This document shows, in pieces, positions 17,522 through 26,637 of a stretch of 64,000 nucleotides of DNA; the first letter of the stretch is position 1; each line of letters opens with the position of its first letter. Below the pieces are notes generated by a model. That model did not search any database and was not told the DNA's origin. It saw nothing but the letters and a program-made list of their open reading frames with translations. Both the position numbers and the translations under genes were made by a program. The DNA lies in assembly GCA_038237805.1 (NCBI GenBank), contig JBBRYI010000006.1:146472-210471 (forward strand), given 5' to 3'. The DNA comes from JBBQFI01 sp038237805 (GTDB lineage: Bacteria; Verrucomicrobiota; Verrucomicrobiia; Chthoniobacterales; UBA10450).

Positions 17522-18283
17522 ATGCTTGTTACTATCAATCGGGTCGTGACGATTGGGCTCTGCCTGATGGCGAGCAGCGTACGTGCCGCCGGCCTGCCGG
17601 ATGATTGCACGCAATTGATCCTGGCGCTCGCCCCGGATTGGAATTCGATGCATGGCCGCGCACAGTTGCTCGAACGAGCCGGTGGAAATTGGAAAACCGA
17701 CGGCAAATCGTTCCCGGTTTTATTTGGCAAGAGCGGTTTGGCCTGGTGCAGCGGCCTCGCCGGCCAGGATGAGAGCGGATTGCGCAAAAAGGAGCGCGAC
17801 GGGCGCGCGCCTGCGGGAACTTTCCGCATCGGAAAGATTTATACATATGACGCCCAGTTGCCCGGTGGTGCGGATTACCCGTTTCATCAGGTGACGAAGG
17901 CGGATGCGTGGGTGGATGATGTGAGAAGTCCGCGGTACAATCAGTTCGTCACGATTGATGATCCCGCGAATCCGCCGGAATGGTTTGAGAAACAAAAAAT
18001 GCGGCACAACGATTTTGCATATCGCTGGCTGGTGGAGATTCGTCACAACTCTGATCCGCCGGTGCCGGGAAACGGCAGTGCAATTTTCTTTCACATTCGG
18101 CGCGGCGTGAACCGCCCGACGGCGGGCTGCACGACTATGGCCGAACCGGATTTGGTGTCCCTCATCACTTGGCTGCGGGCCCCGCGCAATCCCTGCTTTG
18201 CGCTTTTGCCCAACGAAGTTTATAGAGAAAAATGGCGTGAGTGGAAGTTACCTGCGCCTGAAATTGTGGGATTGCAGCCCTAA
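17522..18283 (+). CDS. Exported L,D-transpeptidase (YkuD family)
   Basis: A 253-residue protein with a signal peptide (hydrophobic run to about residue 22, ending VRAAG). The catalytic region contains FFHIRRG followed by RPTAGCTTM, the histidine and cysteine signature (SxGC-type) of YkuD L,D-transpeptidases; the usual serine is threonine here. Such enzymes form 3-3 crosslinks in peptidoglycan or attach proteins to it. The ATG starts 47 bp from the divergent TPR protein start, so the two share a short promoter region. Confidence 0.82.
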   Translation: MLVTINRVVTIGLCLMASSVRAAGLPDDCTQLILALAPDWNSMHGRAQLLERAGGNWKTDGKSFPVLFGKSGLAWCSGLAGQDESGLRKKERDGRAPAGTFRIGKIYTYDAQLPGGADYPFHQVTKADAWVDDVRSPRYNQFVTIDDPANPPEWFEKQKMRHNDFAYRWLVEIRHNSDPPVPGNGSAIFFHIRRGVNRPTAGCTTMAEPDLVSLITWLRAPRNPCFALLPNEVYREKWREWKLPAPEIVGLQP

Positions 18284-18355
18284 CAAGAAAGAAGAAAGTC
18301 TGGTTGTGCGATTCCCTAATCCGCCTAACGTAAACTCCTTCGCAGCTGAATTTTC

Positions 18356-18655
18356 ATGAGAAAACGACCTAATCCTGATTCGGAATCTAATATCAAACGC
18401 ATCGACACGAAGCCCCGTGCCAAAAAACAAACGCACGGCTTTCAAGTGCACTTTCTTCGCGGTTCGACGATTGTGACGAAGATGTTTAGCGACGCCATTT
18501 ATGGCGGCAAAGAGGCTGCGCGTCGCGCTGCCCGCAAACACAAACGCTCAGTCCTCGGCAACCTGCCCGATCGCAGCTTTCGCGGTTTCGGCGCGCCCGT
18601 GCGAAAAGCCAAAGGCGGTTCGAAGAAGCGTAGCGCAGGGAAGAAGCGGCGTTAA
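18356..18655 (+). CDS. Small basic protein with AP2-like DNA-binding segment
   Basis: A 99-residue, very basic protein. The middle part (about 28-62, with GFQVHFLRG and MFSDAIYGGKEAARRAA) resembles the bacterial AP2 domain, in which a three-strand sheet and a helix bind DNA; the FSDxxYGGKxxA signature is what I recognise. The C-terminal tail is lysine/arginine-rich. It overlaps the 3' end of the KsgA-Nudix gene on the other strand by 4 bp. Role unknown; a DNA-binding or nucleoid protein is likely. Confidence 0.6.
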   Translation: MRKRPNPDSESNIKRIDTKPRAKKQTHGFQVHFLRGSTIVTKMFSDAIYGGKEAARRAARKHKRSVLGNLPDRSFRGFGAPVRKAKGGSKKRSAGKKRR

Positions 18656-20022
18656 GCTCGCGGTTTGGCGTTTCGTCGGCCGCCAGCTTTGAAATTGCGG
18701 TAAGCATCCCAGCAGGCAACGAAGCCAGGCGCGAAATCGTTCGGCCGCGCCCGGATCCACTCGGCAACGAGCGCAGGAACAAAAAATTCGCCGTGCTCGA
18801 TCTCTAATGGCGCGAGCCGGAACGGACCTTCGTGCCGGCCGCAATAGAGCCAGATGAATTCCTGACCAGTCTGCTCCGATGCCGGTAGCTTCGTTATCCG
18901 TTCTAACTCGGTCGAGACTCCCAACTCTTCATCCAGCTCGCGCAACGCTGCGGAGTCGTACTCTTCGCCGGCACTAACGTGGCCTGCCGCGCTAGAATCC
19001 CACAGCAGAGGATGCCGATCCTTCCAGCGCGAACGTTTTTGCAGAAAAACGTCTCCTTTTGCGTTGAAAAGCAGGATATGAACGGCCCGATGACGCAACT
19101 TATTCCCATGCACTTCCGTGCGGGGTGCGTCCCTCAACCAACGGTCGTTCTTGTCCACCACCGGAAAGCTCTCCATGCCGATATTTTCGACGTCATTTCG
19201 CCCGGCTGGACGCACGAAATTTGAAAGAGAAATCCACTGCTGGAGCGAGAGTTCTTCGCCACGGGCTTTGGGATTGAAACCGAACTGGCCGGCAGCGTTT
19301 TTCCAATCAGGAATTTCTTCACGCAATAATTTCTGGAGTTGTTTGCGACGCTGAGAAAACCCGCGGTTGACGAGTTTTCGGAAGGTCTCTTTGTCGAATG
19401 ACGGAAGTTCTTCGGCGTCGCGTGGAGTTAGTTGAACGAGCGCAGAATCCACCGCGGGCTCGGGAAAAAAAACCGTCGCCGGGACAGTGCGGAAGGAACG
19501 CACATGATAGCGAGATTGAATCAGAACCGACAACGCGCCGTAGTCTTTGGTCCCCGGCTGTGCGGATAGCCGGCGCGCCATCTCTTTTTGTAACATAAAC
19601 AAAAACAATGAGATGGGACTCGGATATTCGACGAATTTTATCAATAACTGACTCGCGATGTAATAGGGGAGGTTGCCGACGCATTTCACCCGCGGTTGTG
19701 CAAAAAGGCTGCGGACATCGAACTCGAGCGCATCGCCGTGTCGAATTTCTACACGGGATTCGCGGAAGCGTTGCTTCAAAAAATTTGCGAGCCGTCGATC
19801 TTTTTCGATTGCGAGCAAGCGCGCTCCCCGGTCGAGGACAAGTTCTGTTAACGCTCCTAAACCAGGTCCGATTTCAACGACATAATCGTCTGATGTAATC
19901 TCCGCTTTTTCCACAATCCAACGGGCAAGATTGCGATCGTGCAGGAAATTCTGACCGAGCGTTTTAACCGGCGCGACTTCAATTTCGCGCAGCGTTGCCT
20001 CAATTTCCGAAAGCCTCATCAT
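18652..20022 (-). CDS. ksgA: Fusion of 16S rRNA dimethyladenosine transferase (KsgA) and Nudix hydrolase
   Basis: Residues 1 to about 275 are RsmA/KsgA, which dimethylates two adjacent adenosines near the 3' end of 16S rRNA. The AdoMet motif EIGPGLG is at 50-56, NLPYY is the catalytic motif IV, and the C-terminal helices follow (RGFSQRRKQLQKLL). Residues about 290-456 are a complete Nudix domain with box GX5EX7REXXEEXGV at about 347-369. The ATG pair at 20022/20019 is preferred over a TTG upstream. The frame is continuous through the junction. The Nudix part resembles YfcD/IPP-isomerase-like members; its substrate is unknown. Confidence 0.9.
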   Translation of the reverse strand: MMRLSEIEATLREIEVAPVKTLGQNFLHDRNLARWIVEKAEITSDDYVVEIGPGLGALTELVLDRGARLLAIEKDRRLANFLKQRFRESRVEIRHGDALEFDVRSLFAQPRVKCVGNLPYYIASQLLIKFVEYPSPISLFLFMLQKEMARRLSAQPGTKDYGALSVLIQSRYHVRSFRTVPATVFFPEPAVDSALVQLTPRDAEELPSFDKETFRKLVNRGFSQRRKQLQKLLREEIPDWKNAAGQFGFNPKARGEELSLQQWISLSNFVRPAGRNDVENIGMESFPVVDKNDRWLRDAPRTEVHGNKLRHRAVHILLFNAKGDVFLQKRSRWKDRHPLLWDSSAAGHVSAGEEYDSAALRELDEELGVSTELERITKLPASEQTGQEFIWLYCGRHEGPFRLAPLEIEHGEFFVPALVAEWIRARPNDFAPGFVACWDAYRNFKAGGRRNAKPRA

Positions 20023-20123
20023 GGTGGGCCGAAGCAGCTGCAAATCAGGAGCCTGTTGCGTCCCTGGTTCACGAAAAATCCGTAGATTTCCCCGCGGTTG
20101 TTCGAATCTTATTCACAACTTAT

Positions 20124-21290
20124 TCAGCGACCTAAAACTGAAGAAGCCTGTTTCGTACGGGAAGACTTTTTCCGGCTAGTCAGGTAGGTTCGTCTCGCGT
20201 CCTTAAGCGAGACGCCTTCGATGAAATAAACGATCGCGGCGCGACCGATTGCGTACGTTCCTGCGCCCGCAACCATCCCGCAGACGACGTTGCCCCAGCC
20301 CGGAAAAAATTTCAGAAGCGCGCGCGTGCCCTCACGCAGCAGCATTCCGGCGCCCACATTTGCGCCGAGCGCGCCCATAAACTCCGTCGCTGCGCGCAAA
20401 CTGCGTTCGCGCCCGCTCAAATACATTATCCCGGAAACCATCACTAGTTGCAGCGTGGTGAGAACGGGCAGATCCGCCAACGGTATGGGCTGGGCGCCGA
20501 TCGCTGTGCAAATTGCGGTGGTCGATTTCACCAAAACCTGCGCGACTTCGGTCTGGGCCGTGCGATCGCGCGAAATTCGCAGCATTTCCACGCGGGCCTG
20601 GTTAGGCAGGTGTTGCGTTATCAGACCGACCAACCGCTCGGTCTCGTTTTGGACTTTTGCCGATTGTTCGCGACCAAGGCGCACCGACACGATTTCAGAC
20701 AGGTGATTGCGCACGGCCGCTTTTTCCTCGAGAGCGGCGCGCAACTTCGTCGACGGTTTGTCCGCTGCCGCGCCATCCTTCGCGCGCTTTCGTGTGGGAT
20801 CGAAGAGCGAGACGCCAATGATTTTAGCGCCAGGGGCGATCTTTTCGTTCCATTCGAGAAAAGTCCCGAGGGTTTCGATTTCTCTTTTGCGCGGCGGTCG
20901 GCTGGCATCGCCGTCGTCGACAAAAAAGAAAATATCGGCCGCTTGCGATTTCAACTCGTCCCGAACATTTGTGACCGCGGACTCGTCGGCGCCGCGTGCG
21001 TCAAGAACGGTGATGGTTCCCTGACCATTCATCTTCAAATCAAGCCAGCGAAAGATTTCCGTCACAGCGTCCCGGTTCTCCTCCGCCGCGAGTCCGAAAA
21101 TGGCTGGCAGAATTTCCTGAAGCGGAAGTTTACTCGAGCCGACAAAGACAAAACGCGGGGATCTTTGCTGGAGAAAAAGTTCCTTTAGCGGCGTGAGCTC
21201 GTGCAAAATCGGTTTTTGGATAGTGGCCGGCAGCTTGCCGAGAAATCCTTCGAGCTTTTCGACGATGTGGAGGAACAAAGATTGGTTCAT
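20124..21290 (-). CDS. DUF697 membrane protein with degenerate GTPase-like domain
   Basis: A 388-residue protein. The C-terminal third (about 240-360) carries the DUF697/YcjF-type segment, with TTAICTAIGAQPIPLADLPV and glycine-rich hydrophobic helices. The N-terminal part (about 40-215) has the order of a small GTPase fold, with FVFVGSS at the P-loop position and later VLDARG and IIGVSLFD. The loop lacks the GKS/GKT of a working P-loop, so nucleotide binding is doubtful. Related proteins pair an Era-like GTPase with DUF697. Function unknown; it diverges from transketolase. Confidence 0.65.
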   Translation of the reverse strand: MNQSLFLHIVEKLEGFLGKLPATIQKPILHELTPLKELFLQQRSPRFVFVGSSKLPLQEILPAIFGLAAEENRDAVTEIFRWLDLKMNGQGTITVLDARGADESAVTNVRDELKSQAADIFFFVDDGDASRPPRKREIETLGTFLEWNEKIAPGAKIIGVSLFDPTRKRAKDGAAADKPSTKLRAALEEKAAVRNHLSEIVSVRLGREQSAKVQNETERLVGLITQHLPNQARVEMLRISRDRTAQTEVAQVLVKSTTAICTAIGAQPIPLADLPVLTTLQLVMVSGIMYLSGRERSLRAATEFMGALGANVGAGMLLREGTRALLKFFPGWGNVVCGMVAGAGTYAIGRAAIVYFIEGVSLKDARRTYLTSRKKSSRTKQASSVLGR

Positions 21291-21367
21291 TCAGATTTAA
21301 AATTTGCCGTTTTCACTTTGCCATCTTTTACTGAACATCTCCGCGAATCTGCGACCTTAAATCCTTC

Positions 21368-23350
21368 ATGAGTTTGAATCTCGAAATTCTTTCGCGCGCC
21401 GCGAATGAAGCGCGCGGACTCGCGATGGATGCGGTGCAGGCTTCGAAGTCGGGGCATCTGGGTTTGCCTCTCGGCTGCGCGGAAATGGGCGCGGTCCTTT
21501 ATGGATCCGTTTTGAAGCACAATCCAGACAAGCCGCGCTGGATCGGTCGCGATTATCTCATTCTTTCGGCCGGTCACGGCAGCATGTTTCTTTACGCATG
21601 GCTGCACATGAGTGGATACGATTTGCCGATCGGTGAGATCAAGCGTTTCCGCCAATTGCACAGCAAAACTCCCGGCCATCCGGAATTTTTTGAAACACCA
21701 GGCGTAGAATGCACGACGGGTCCGTTGGGGCAGGGCGTGGGCAACGCCGTCGGGGTCGCGATGGCGGCGAAAATGGCCGCGGCGCGTTTCAACACCGAAC
21801 ACAAAATCTTCGATCAACACATTTTCTGCATCGCGGGCGACGGGTGCTTGCAGGAAGGTGTCTCCGCCGAAGCGAGCGCGTTCGCCGGTCATTTCGGTTT
21901 GGACAATTTGATTCTGATTTACGACTCGAATGCGATCACCCTCGACGCGATGGCCAAAGCCACGCAGAGCGAAGACACGCACAAGCGGTTCAAAGCATAC
22001 GGATTCGATGTCCAGGAAGTGAACGGCCACGACATGACGCAATTTTTGGATGCGCTCGTTGTGGCGAAGGAACGCGACAACGGAAAGCCGCAGATGATTA
22101 TTGCGCACACTACTGCGGGGAATGGGATTCCTGAAGTGGAGGGAACCGCGAAAGCACATGGTGAAGCCGGCGCGAAGTTCGTCGATGCCGCGCGCAAAGG
22201 CCTTGGGCTCCCGGATGAGCGCTATTTCGTTTCGCAGGAGGTCTACGATTATTTTGCTGCGCATAAGAAGAAGTTGCTCGCTGATTTTGACCGGTGGGAA
22301 AAGACGTGGGAGGCATGGCGAAAGAAAAATGCAGAGCAAGCGCAGCAGCTGGATGACGCAATCGATAAAAAAGTTCCGGCTGATCTTTTAGAGAAAATCC
22401 CACCATTTTCTACCGACGCGAAACTTGCCACGCGCAAAGCCGGCAGCGAAGCGTTGCAGCCGATCGCCAAAGCGATGCCGTTTTTAATCAGCGGGAGCGC
22501 GGATTTGCACGGATCGACTTTAAATTACATCGAGGGCGGTGAGGATTTCACGCGCGACAATCCGCTGGGTCGCAACATCCATTTCGGTATTCGCGAACAT
22601 GGCATGTGCGCGATCATGAATGGTGTTGCCTATCACGGTGTATTCAGAGCGTCAGGCGCGACCTTTTTGGTCTTTGCCGATTATTGCCGCGCATCGATTC
22701 GTCTCGCCGCACTCGCGAAGCTGCCGAACATTTACATTTTCACGCATGACTCGATTGGCGTCGGCGAAGATGGTCCGACCCACGAACCGGTAGAGACCGT
22801 GAGCGGTCTGCGCGTCATTCCGCAGATCGATATCATTCGCCCAGCGGATCCGGAGGAAACTGCGGGAGCATTCGTTGCGGCAACGCAGCGCATTGATGGG
22901 CCCACGCTCATTGCTCTCACGCGACAGACCGTGCCGATGTTGAATGACATCGATGTTAAGGTTCGACGCGAGGGTGCTGCACTTGGCGGTTACATCGCTA
23001 AGAGAGAAACCGGCAAGCTCGATCTCATTATTTTGTCTTGTGGGAGCGAACTACAGCACGCGCTCGCTGCCGCGAGAGAACTTGGCGAGGCGGTGCGTGT
23101 CGTTTCGATGCCGTGTTTCGAGCGCTTCGAGCGGCAGCCGAAAAAATACCGTAATGAAGTGTTGCCTAACGAATGCCGGCGACGCATCGCAATCGAAGCG
23201 GGCGTCCCCGATACCTGGTATCGATACGTCGGGCTCGACGGGAAAGTCATCGGTCTGCATCGTTTCGGCCTAAGCGCACCTGGCGATCAAGTGATGAAAG
23301 AGTTCGGCATCGACGCGCAACACGTGATCGATGCTGCCAAAAATCTTTAA
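21368..23350 (+). CDS. tkt: Transketolase
   Basis: Thiamine-diphosphate enzyme of the pentose phosphate pathway, moving two-carbon units between sugar phosphates. It has 660 residues, normal for the family. The ThDP motif begins GDGCLQEGVSAEA and ends at DSN. SKSGHLGLPLG near the N-terminus and GIREHGMCAIMNG, which holds the catalytic glutamate, are both present, as is the transketolase motif SIGVGEDGPTHEP. The ATG has no close competitor. A large palindromic element follows 3 bp after its stop. Confidence 0.96.
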   Translation: MSLNLEILSRAANEARGLAMDAVQASKSGHLGLPLGCAEMGAVLYGSVLKHNPDKPRWIGRDYLILSAGHGSMFLYAWLHMSGYDLPIGEIKRFRQLHSKTPGHPEFFETPGVECTTGPLGQGVGNAVGVAMAAKMAAARFNTEHKIFDQHIFCIAGDGCLQEGVSAEASAFAGHFGLDNLILIYDSNAITLDAMAKATQSEDTHKRFKAYGFDVQEVNGHDMTQFLDALVVAKERDNGKPQMIIAHTTAGNGIPEVEGTAKAHGEAGAKFVDAARKGLGLPDERYFVSQEVYDYFAAHKKKLLADFDRWEKTWEAWRKKNAEQAQQLDDAIDKKVPADLLEKIPPFSTDAKLATRKAGSEALQPIAKAMPFLISGSADLHGSTLNYIEGGEDFTRDNPLGRNIHFGIREHGMCAIMNGVAYHGVFRASGATFLVFADYCRASIRLAALAKLPNIYIFTHDSIGVGEDGPTHEPVETVSGLRVIPQIDIIRPADPEETAGAFVAATQRIDGPTLIALTRQTVPMLNDIDVKVRREGAALGGYIAKRETGKLDLIILSCGSELQHALAAARELGEAVRVVSMPCFERFERQPKKYRNEVLPNECRRRIAIEAGVPDTWYRYVGLDGKVIGLHRFGLSAPGDQVMKEFGIDAQHVIDAAKNL

Positions 23351-23353
23351 TCC

Positions 23354-23465
23354 GGGGAGCGCACGCGCCTCGCGTGCTGGCGACGACGCCTCGTCGTCGC
23401 GAACTTTTACGGAAGGTTGTTTTGGCGAGGCGCCAAAACTGGCAGGCGTGGCGCGTGCGCTCCCC
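23354..23465. repeat. Cloverleaf-like palindromic element between tkt and dnaB
   Basis: A perfect 16-bp terminal inverted repeat (GGGGAGCGCACGCGCC at 23354-23369, complement at 23450-23465) encloses two perfect hairpins: a 9-bp stem at 23380-23388/23392-23400 and an 8-bp stem at 23420-23427/23431-23438. The whole would fold into a three-way junction as RNA or extruded DNA. It fills the gap between the convergent tkt and dnaB genes, so it may also stop transcription in both directions. It looks like a REP/MITE-type mobile element. Confidence 0.85.
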
Positions 23466-23469
23466 AAAC

Positions 23470-24963
23470 TTAAAACGCCGGCTCGCTCACGTTGCGCGCG
23501 CGATCTTCAAAACGCGTGAATTCTTTCAAGAACGTGAGCTGAATCTGACCCACAGGCCCGTTGCGCTGCTTCGCGATGATCAACTCGGCTTCGCCCGCCT
23601 TTTCGGCGCGCGCTTCTTCGTCTTCTTCGTAGATCTCTGGCCTAACGAGTAATCCGACAAGATCGGCGTCTTGCTCGATCGAACCCGACTCGCGCAAATC
23701 GCTCAACCGTGGTTTTCCGCCGGATCGCGCTTCCGGTTGCCGGTTCAACTGCGCAACCACGATGATTGGAATTTTCAATTCCTTCGCCAGACCTTTGATT
23801 CCCGCGGAAATTTCAGAAATTTCCAGCTGACGATTGTCCTGCGCCCGCCGCGTCAACGATCGGAGCAACTGCAAATAGTCTACGATGATTAACTGCACCT
23901 CGTGTTGCGCTTTGAGTCGTCGCGCCTTCGCGCGCAACTCCAGGATGGTCAGACCCGCGCTGTCATCAATGAAGATGCGCGCTTCCGCCAGCTTGGCCGC
24001 TGCCGCCGTCAGGCTCGGGAAATCTCGTTCGGCCAGAAATCCATCGCGCACCTTCTGCAGATTCACGCGCGCGCGCGAACAAAGAAGACGTTGCACAAGC
24101 TGCTGACTGCTCATTTCCAAACTAAAAACCGCCACCGGCAATTTTTCGTGAATGGCGACGTGTTCCGCGATGTTCATCGCCAACGCCGTCTTTCCCATGC
24201 TCGGCCGTCCCGCGAGGACGATCATTTCCGCCGGATGCAATCCACTCGTCATGCGATCGAGTTCGGCGAAGCCGGTGGAAATTCCAGTGATGCCGCCTTT
24301 GCGCTCGTAAAGTCCTTCGATCGCTTCGATCGCGGCCATCACTTGATCCTTCATTGTGGGCATCTGGCCTTTGAAACGATCTTCGCCCACCGCTAAAATC
24401 TTCGCTTCCACTTCGTCGAGCAGGTTGCTCACTTCATTCTGCTCTTCGTAGGCGCGTCGCACACTCTCGGTCGCTGCGGAGATGATCTGCCGCAGAATGT
24501 ATTTATCGCGAACGATCTCGAGATAATAGCCAACGTTCGCCGCCGTCGGCACAAACGTGAAGAGGCTCGTGACAAACGCCGCACCGCCGATCGCGTCCAG
24601 CACATTCCGATCGCGCAGAACCTGCGTGAACGTAATCAGATCGATGCCCTGACCCGTATTCCAAAGCTCCACCAGAATCGTGTAAACAGTCTGGTGCGCG
24701 GGAACGTAAAAATATTCTTCGTTAATTTTTTCGACGCATTCGGCGATCGTTTCGCGCGGCGAAATCAACATCGAACCGAGAACGCCCTGCTCCGCTTCGA
24801 CGCTGTGGGGCGGCGTACGGTGAATATCCTGCGAAGAAGCTGTTAGCGAGGTGGGAAAAACTCTCCCGCCATTTTGTGCCGTCACACCTCGACCAGCGCC
24901 ATTGCCGGCTGTTTTTCGAGGTTTCCCAGGTTCGCCGTTACCGGCTCCTTGAGAACTCGGCAT
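23470..24963 (-). CDS. dnaB: Replicative DNA helicase DnaB
   Basis: Hexameric 5'-3' helicase that unwinds the replication fork. It has 497 residues. The N-terminal DnaB domain begins near PPHSVEAEQGVLG (about 51), Walker A GRPSMGKT is at 252-259, and IIVDYLQLL (Walker B), QLNRQPE and LSDLRESGSIEQDAD follow. A serine/glycine-rich tail of about 45 residues precedes the conserved part. The ATG directly follows the rplI stop with no gap, matching the common rplI-dnaB order. Confidence 0.96.
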   Translation of the reverse strand: MPSSQGAGNGEPGKPRKTAGNGAGRGVTAQNGGRVFPTSLTASSQDIHRTPPHSVEAEQGVLGSMLISPRETIAECVEKINEEYFYVPAHQTVYTILVELWNTGQGIDLITFTQVLRDRNVLDAIGGAAFVTSLFTFVPTAANVGYYLEIVRDKYILRQIISAATESVRRAYEEQNEVSNLLDEVEAKILAVGEDRFKGQMPTMKDQVMAAIEAIEGLYERKGGITGISTGFAELDRMTSGLHPAEMIVLAGRPSMGKTALAMNIAEHVAIHEKLPVAVFSLEMSSQQLVQRLLCSRARVNLQKVRDGFLAERDFPSLTAAAAKLAEARIFIDDSAGLTILELRAKARRLKAQHEVQLIIVDYLQLLRSLTRRAQDNRQLEISEISAGIKGLAKELKIPIIVVAQLNRQPEARSGGKPRLSDLRESGSIEQDADLVGLLVRPEIYEEDEEARAEKAGEAELIIAKQRNGPVGQIQLTFLKEFTRFEDRARNVSEPAF

Positions 24964-25500
24964 TTATTTTTGTTCTGTTTTTCTTCGGAAGAAACTGCGC
25001 TTCTGCGTCGCAGGTTCCATCGGCTCTTCGGTTTTGGGCGGTTCTTGCGCGGACTTCACAGTAAACTTGAAGTTGGCCACTACATCGTGATGCAACTTAA
25101 TTGAAACTTCGTGTTCGCCTGTTGTTTTGATCGGGTGCTCAAGCGAAATTTTGTGACGGTCAATGTCGTTCCCGAGCTCGTTCTTGATGCGCGTGACCAA
25201 ATCCTGCGCGGTAATTGAACCGAACGCTTTTCCAGTCTCGCCCGTTTCAAGAGTAAATGTGACGCGCAACTTCGAAATGCGACGCGAGAGATCCTCCGCT
25301 TCGTTCATTTCACGGGCTTCGCGCTCGGCCCGTTTAGCTTTTAAGCTGTCGAGCTTACGCAAGCTCGCAGGTGTCACCTCATGAGCTTTGCCGTGTGGCA
25401 GAAGATAATTGCGCGCGTAGCCGCGGCGCACTTTCACGACATCGGCCTCAGCGCCGAGGCCGGGAACGTTTTCAGTCAAAATGATTTCAGTAGAGGGCAT
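24964..25500 (-). CDS. rplI: 50S ribosomal protein L9
   Basis: Large-subunit protein at the base of the L1 stalk. The N-terminal rRNA-binding domain (ILTENVPGLGAEADVVKVRRGYARNYLLP in part) is clear, followed by the long helix (about 45-75, KAKRAEREAREMNEAE) and the C-terminal domain. At 178 residues it is about 30 longer than usual because of a charged tail (EPPKTEEPMEPATQKRSFF). It is followed by dnaB without a gap. The usual rpsF-ssb-rpsR genes are not upstream here. Confidence 0.95.
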   Translation of the reverse strand: MPSTEIILTENVPGLGAEADVVKVRRGYARNYLLPHGKAHEVTPASLRKLDSLKAKRAEREAREMNEAEDLSRRISKLRVTFTLETGETGKAFGSITAQDLVTRIKNELGNDIDRHKISLEHPIKTTGEHEVSIKLHHDVVANFKFTVKSAQEPPKTEEPMEPATQKRSFFRRKTEQK

Positions 25501-25601
25501 GATGCAGTGAAAAATTATCCGCGGCGAGATGATCCGGCTAACGCGGACTGGATTATAGGACCGACGAAGTGTCTGTCAACGGTAGGAAAAATTCCCTGCA
25601 A

Positions 25602-26156
25602 TTAAACCATGCCGAGCTTCATCCGGCCGGCTTCGCTGATCATGTTTTGGTTCCACGGCGGATCCCAAACGAGATCTACTTGCGCTTCATCCACACCGTC
25701 GATGCTCAAAATCTTGCTCTGGGCATCGTGCGCAATGGCCGGACCCATTCCACAGCCGGGCGCCGTCAAAGTCATCTTCACTTCCACTTTTGTGCCGCCT
25801 TCGGGCTTCCCGATGAGCTTGCAATCGTAAACTAAACCGAGATCGACAATGTTCACTGGAATTTCCGGATCGTAGCATTGCTTGAGTTGCTCCCAGACGG
25901 CCTTTTCGTCGACGGGCCCCGATGCTTCCGTCGCCGCTTCAGTGGCGCCGTTGCGCTGCGGTTTTTCCAAACCGATGGCGTCCAAATCTTTTTCTGCAAT
26001 GCGCGCCAGGCCTTGGTAGGTCGCGATCGTATAGCTGCCGCCAAGCGTTTGTGTGACTACGCCCTGCGTCCCGGAAGGAATTGTTGTTTTTTGTCCGCTC
26101 GGGATTTGGATCGCTTCGCAATCACGCGTCGTCGTGAATTCAGTATTTTCGTGCAT
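25602..26156 (-). CDS. sufT: SufT-like iron-sulfur cluster assembly protein (MIP18 family)
   Basis: A 184-residue protein. The C-terminal half holds the MIP18/DUF59 domain (YDPEIPVNIVDLGLVYD, LTAPGCGMGP with the conserved cysteine), used in maturation of Fe-S proteins. The N-terminal part (residues about 1-60, EAIQIPSGQKTTIPSGTQG) is the SufT-specific extension. The ATG is preceded by GGAG at good spacing and lies 1 bp after the SufU-like stop, so the two are translated together. Confidence 0.87.
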   Translation of the reverse strand: MHENTEFTTTRDCEAIQIPSGQKTTIPSGTQGVVTQTLGGSYTIATYQGLARIAEKDLDAIGLEKPQRNGATEAATEASGPVDEKAVWEQLKQCYDPEIPVNIVDLGLVYDCKLIGKPEGGTKVEVKMTLTAPGCGMGPAIAHDAQSKILSIDGVDEAQVDLVWDPPWNQNMISEAGRMKLGMV

Positions 26157-26157
26157 T

Positions 26158-26637
26158 TTATTTCTCCAAAACAATTTTCATTTTGCTACTGGATCCTGTT
26201 CCGCTGGTCAGTTTTTCGATCAGCGTCGGGGAGGTTTTCGGCTGCGGCTGCGTGGATGGGGTTGGTTCCGCGCCGAGGGCAGATCGAAGCGCGCCTTCCA
26301 CCAACTGCGCGCAATGAATTTTTACTGGTGGCAACGCACCCAGCGGCGCTGCCAGTTCTTCTCCTGACATCGATTGCGCCTCGGCGATCGTTTTTCCGGC
26401 GAGCAGTTCAGTGGCGACGCTCGCTACCGCAATTGCCGTCTGACATCCGAAAGATTGAAACGTCGCGCGATCGATAACTTTGCGGCCATTCTCTACTTTA
26501 AACTTGATCCACATGCGCAACATGTCGCCGCAATCGGGACTGCCGACTGTTCCGATAGCGTCCGCATTTTCCATCTCGCCGAGATTGCGAGGATTTTTCA
26601 CCGCTTCCTCGATTCGCGTTTGCAAGTCGTCGCTCAT
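26158..26637 (-). CDS. SufU/IscU-like Fe-S scaffold protein
   Basis: A 159-residue protein of the NifU-N/IscU family, on which iron-sulfur clusters are assembled. The three cluster cysteines are seen in SPDCGDMLR, SFGCQTAIA and IHCAQLVEGAL. The C-terminal tail (about 120-159, proline/threonine-rich) is extra. The start overlaps the stop of the rhodanese-like gene (ATGA type), and the stop abuts sufT, giving a three-gene Fe-S set. No SufBCD or cysteine desulfurase lies in this window. Confidence 0.88.
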   Translation of the reverse strand: MSDDLQTRIEEAVKNPRNLGEMENADAIGTVGSPDCGDMLRMWIKFKVENGRKVIDRATFQSFGCQTAIAVASVATELLAGKTIAEAQSMSGEELAAPLGALPPVKIHCAQLVEGALRSALGAEPTPSTQPQPKTSPTLIEKLTSGTGSSSKMKIVLEK

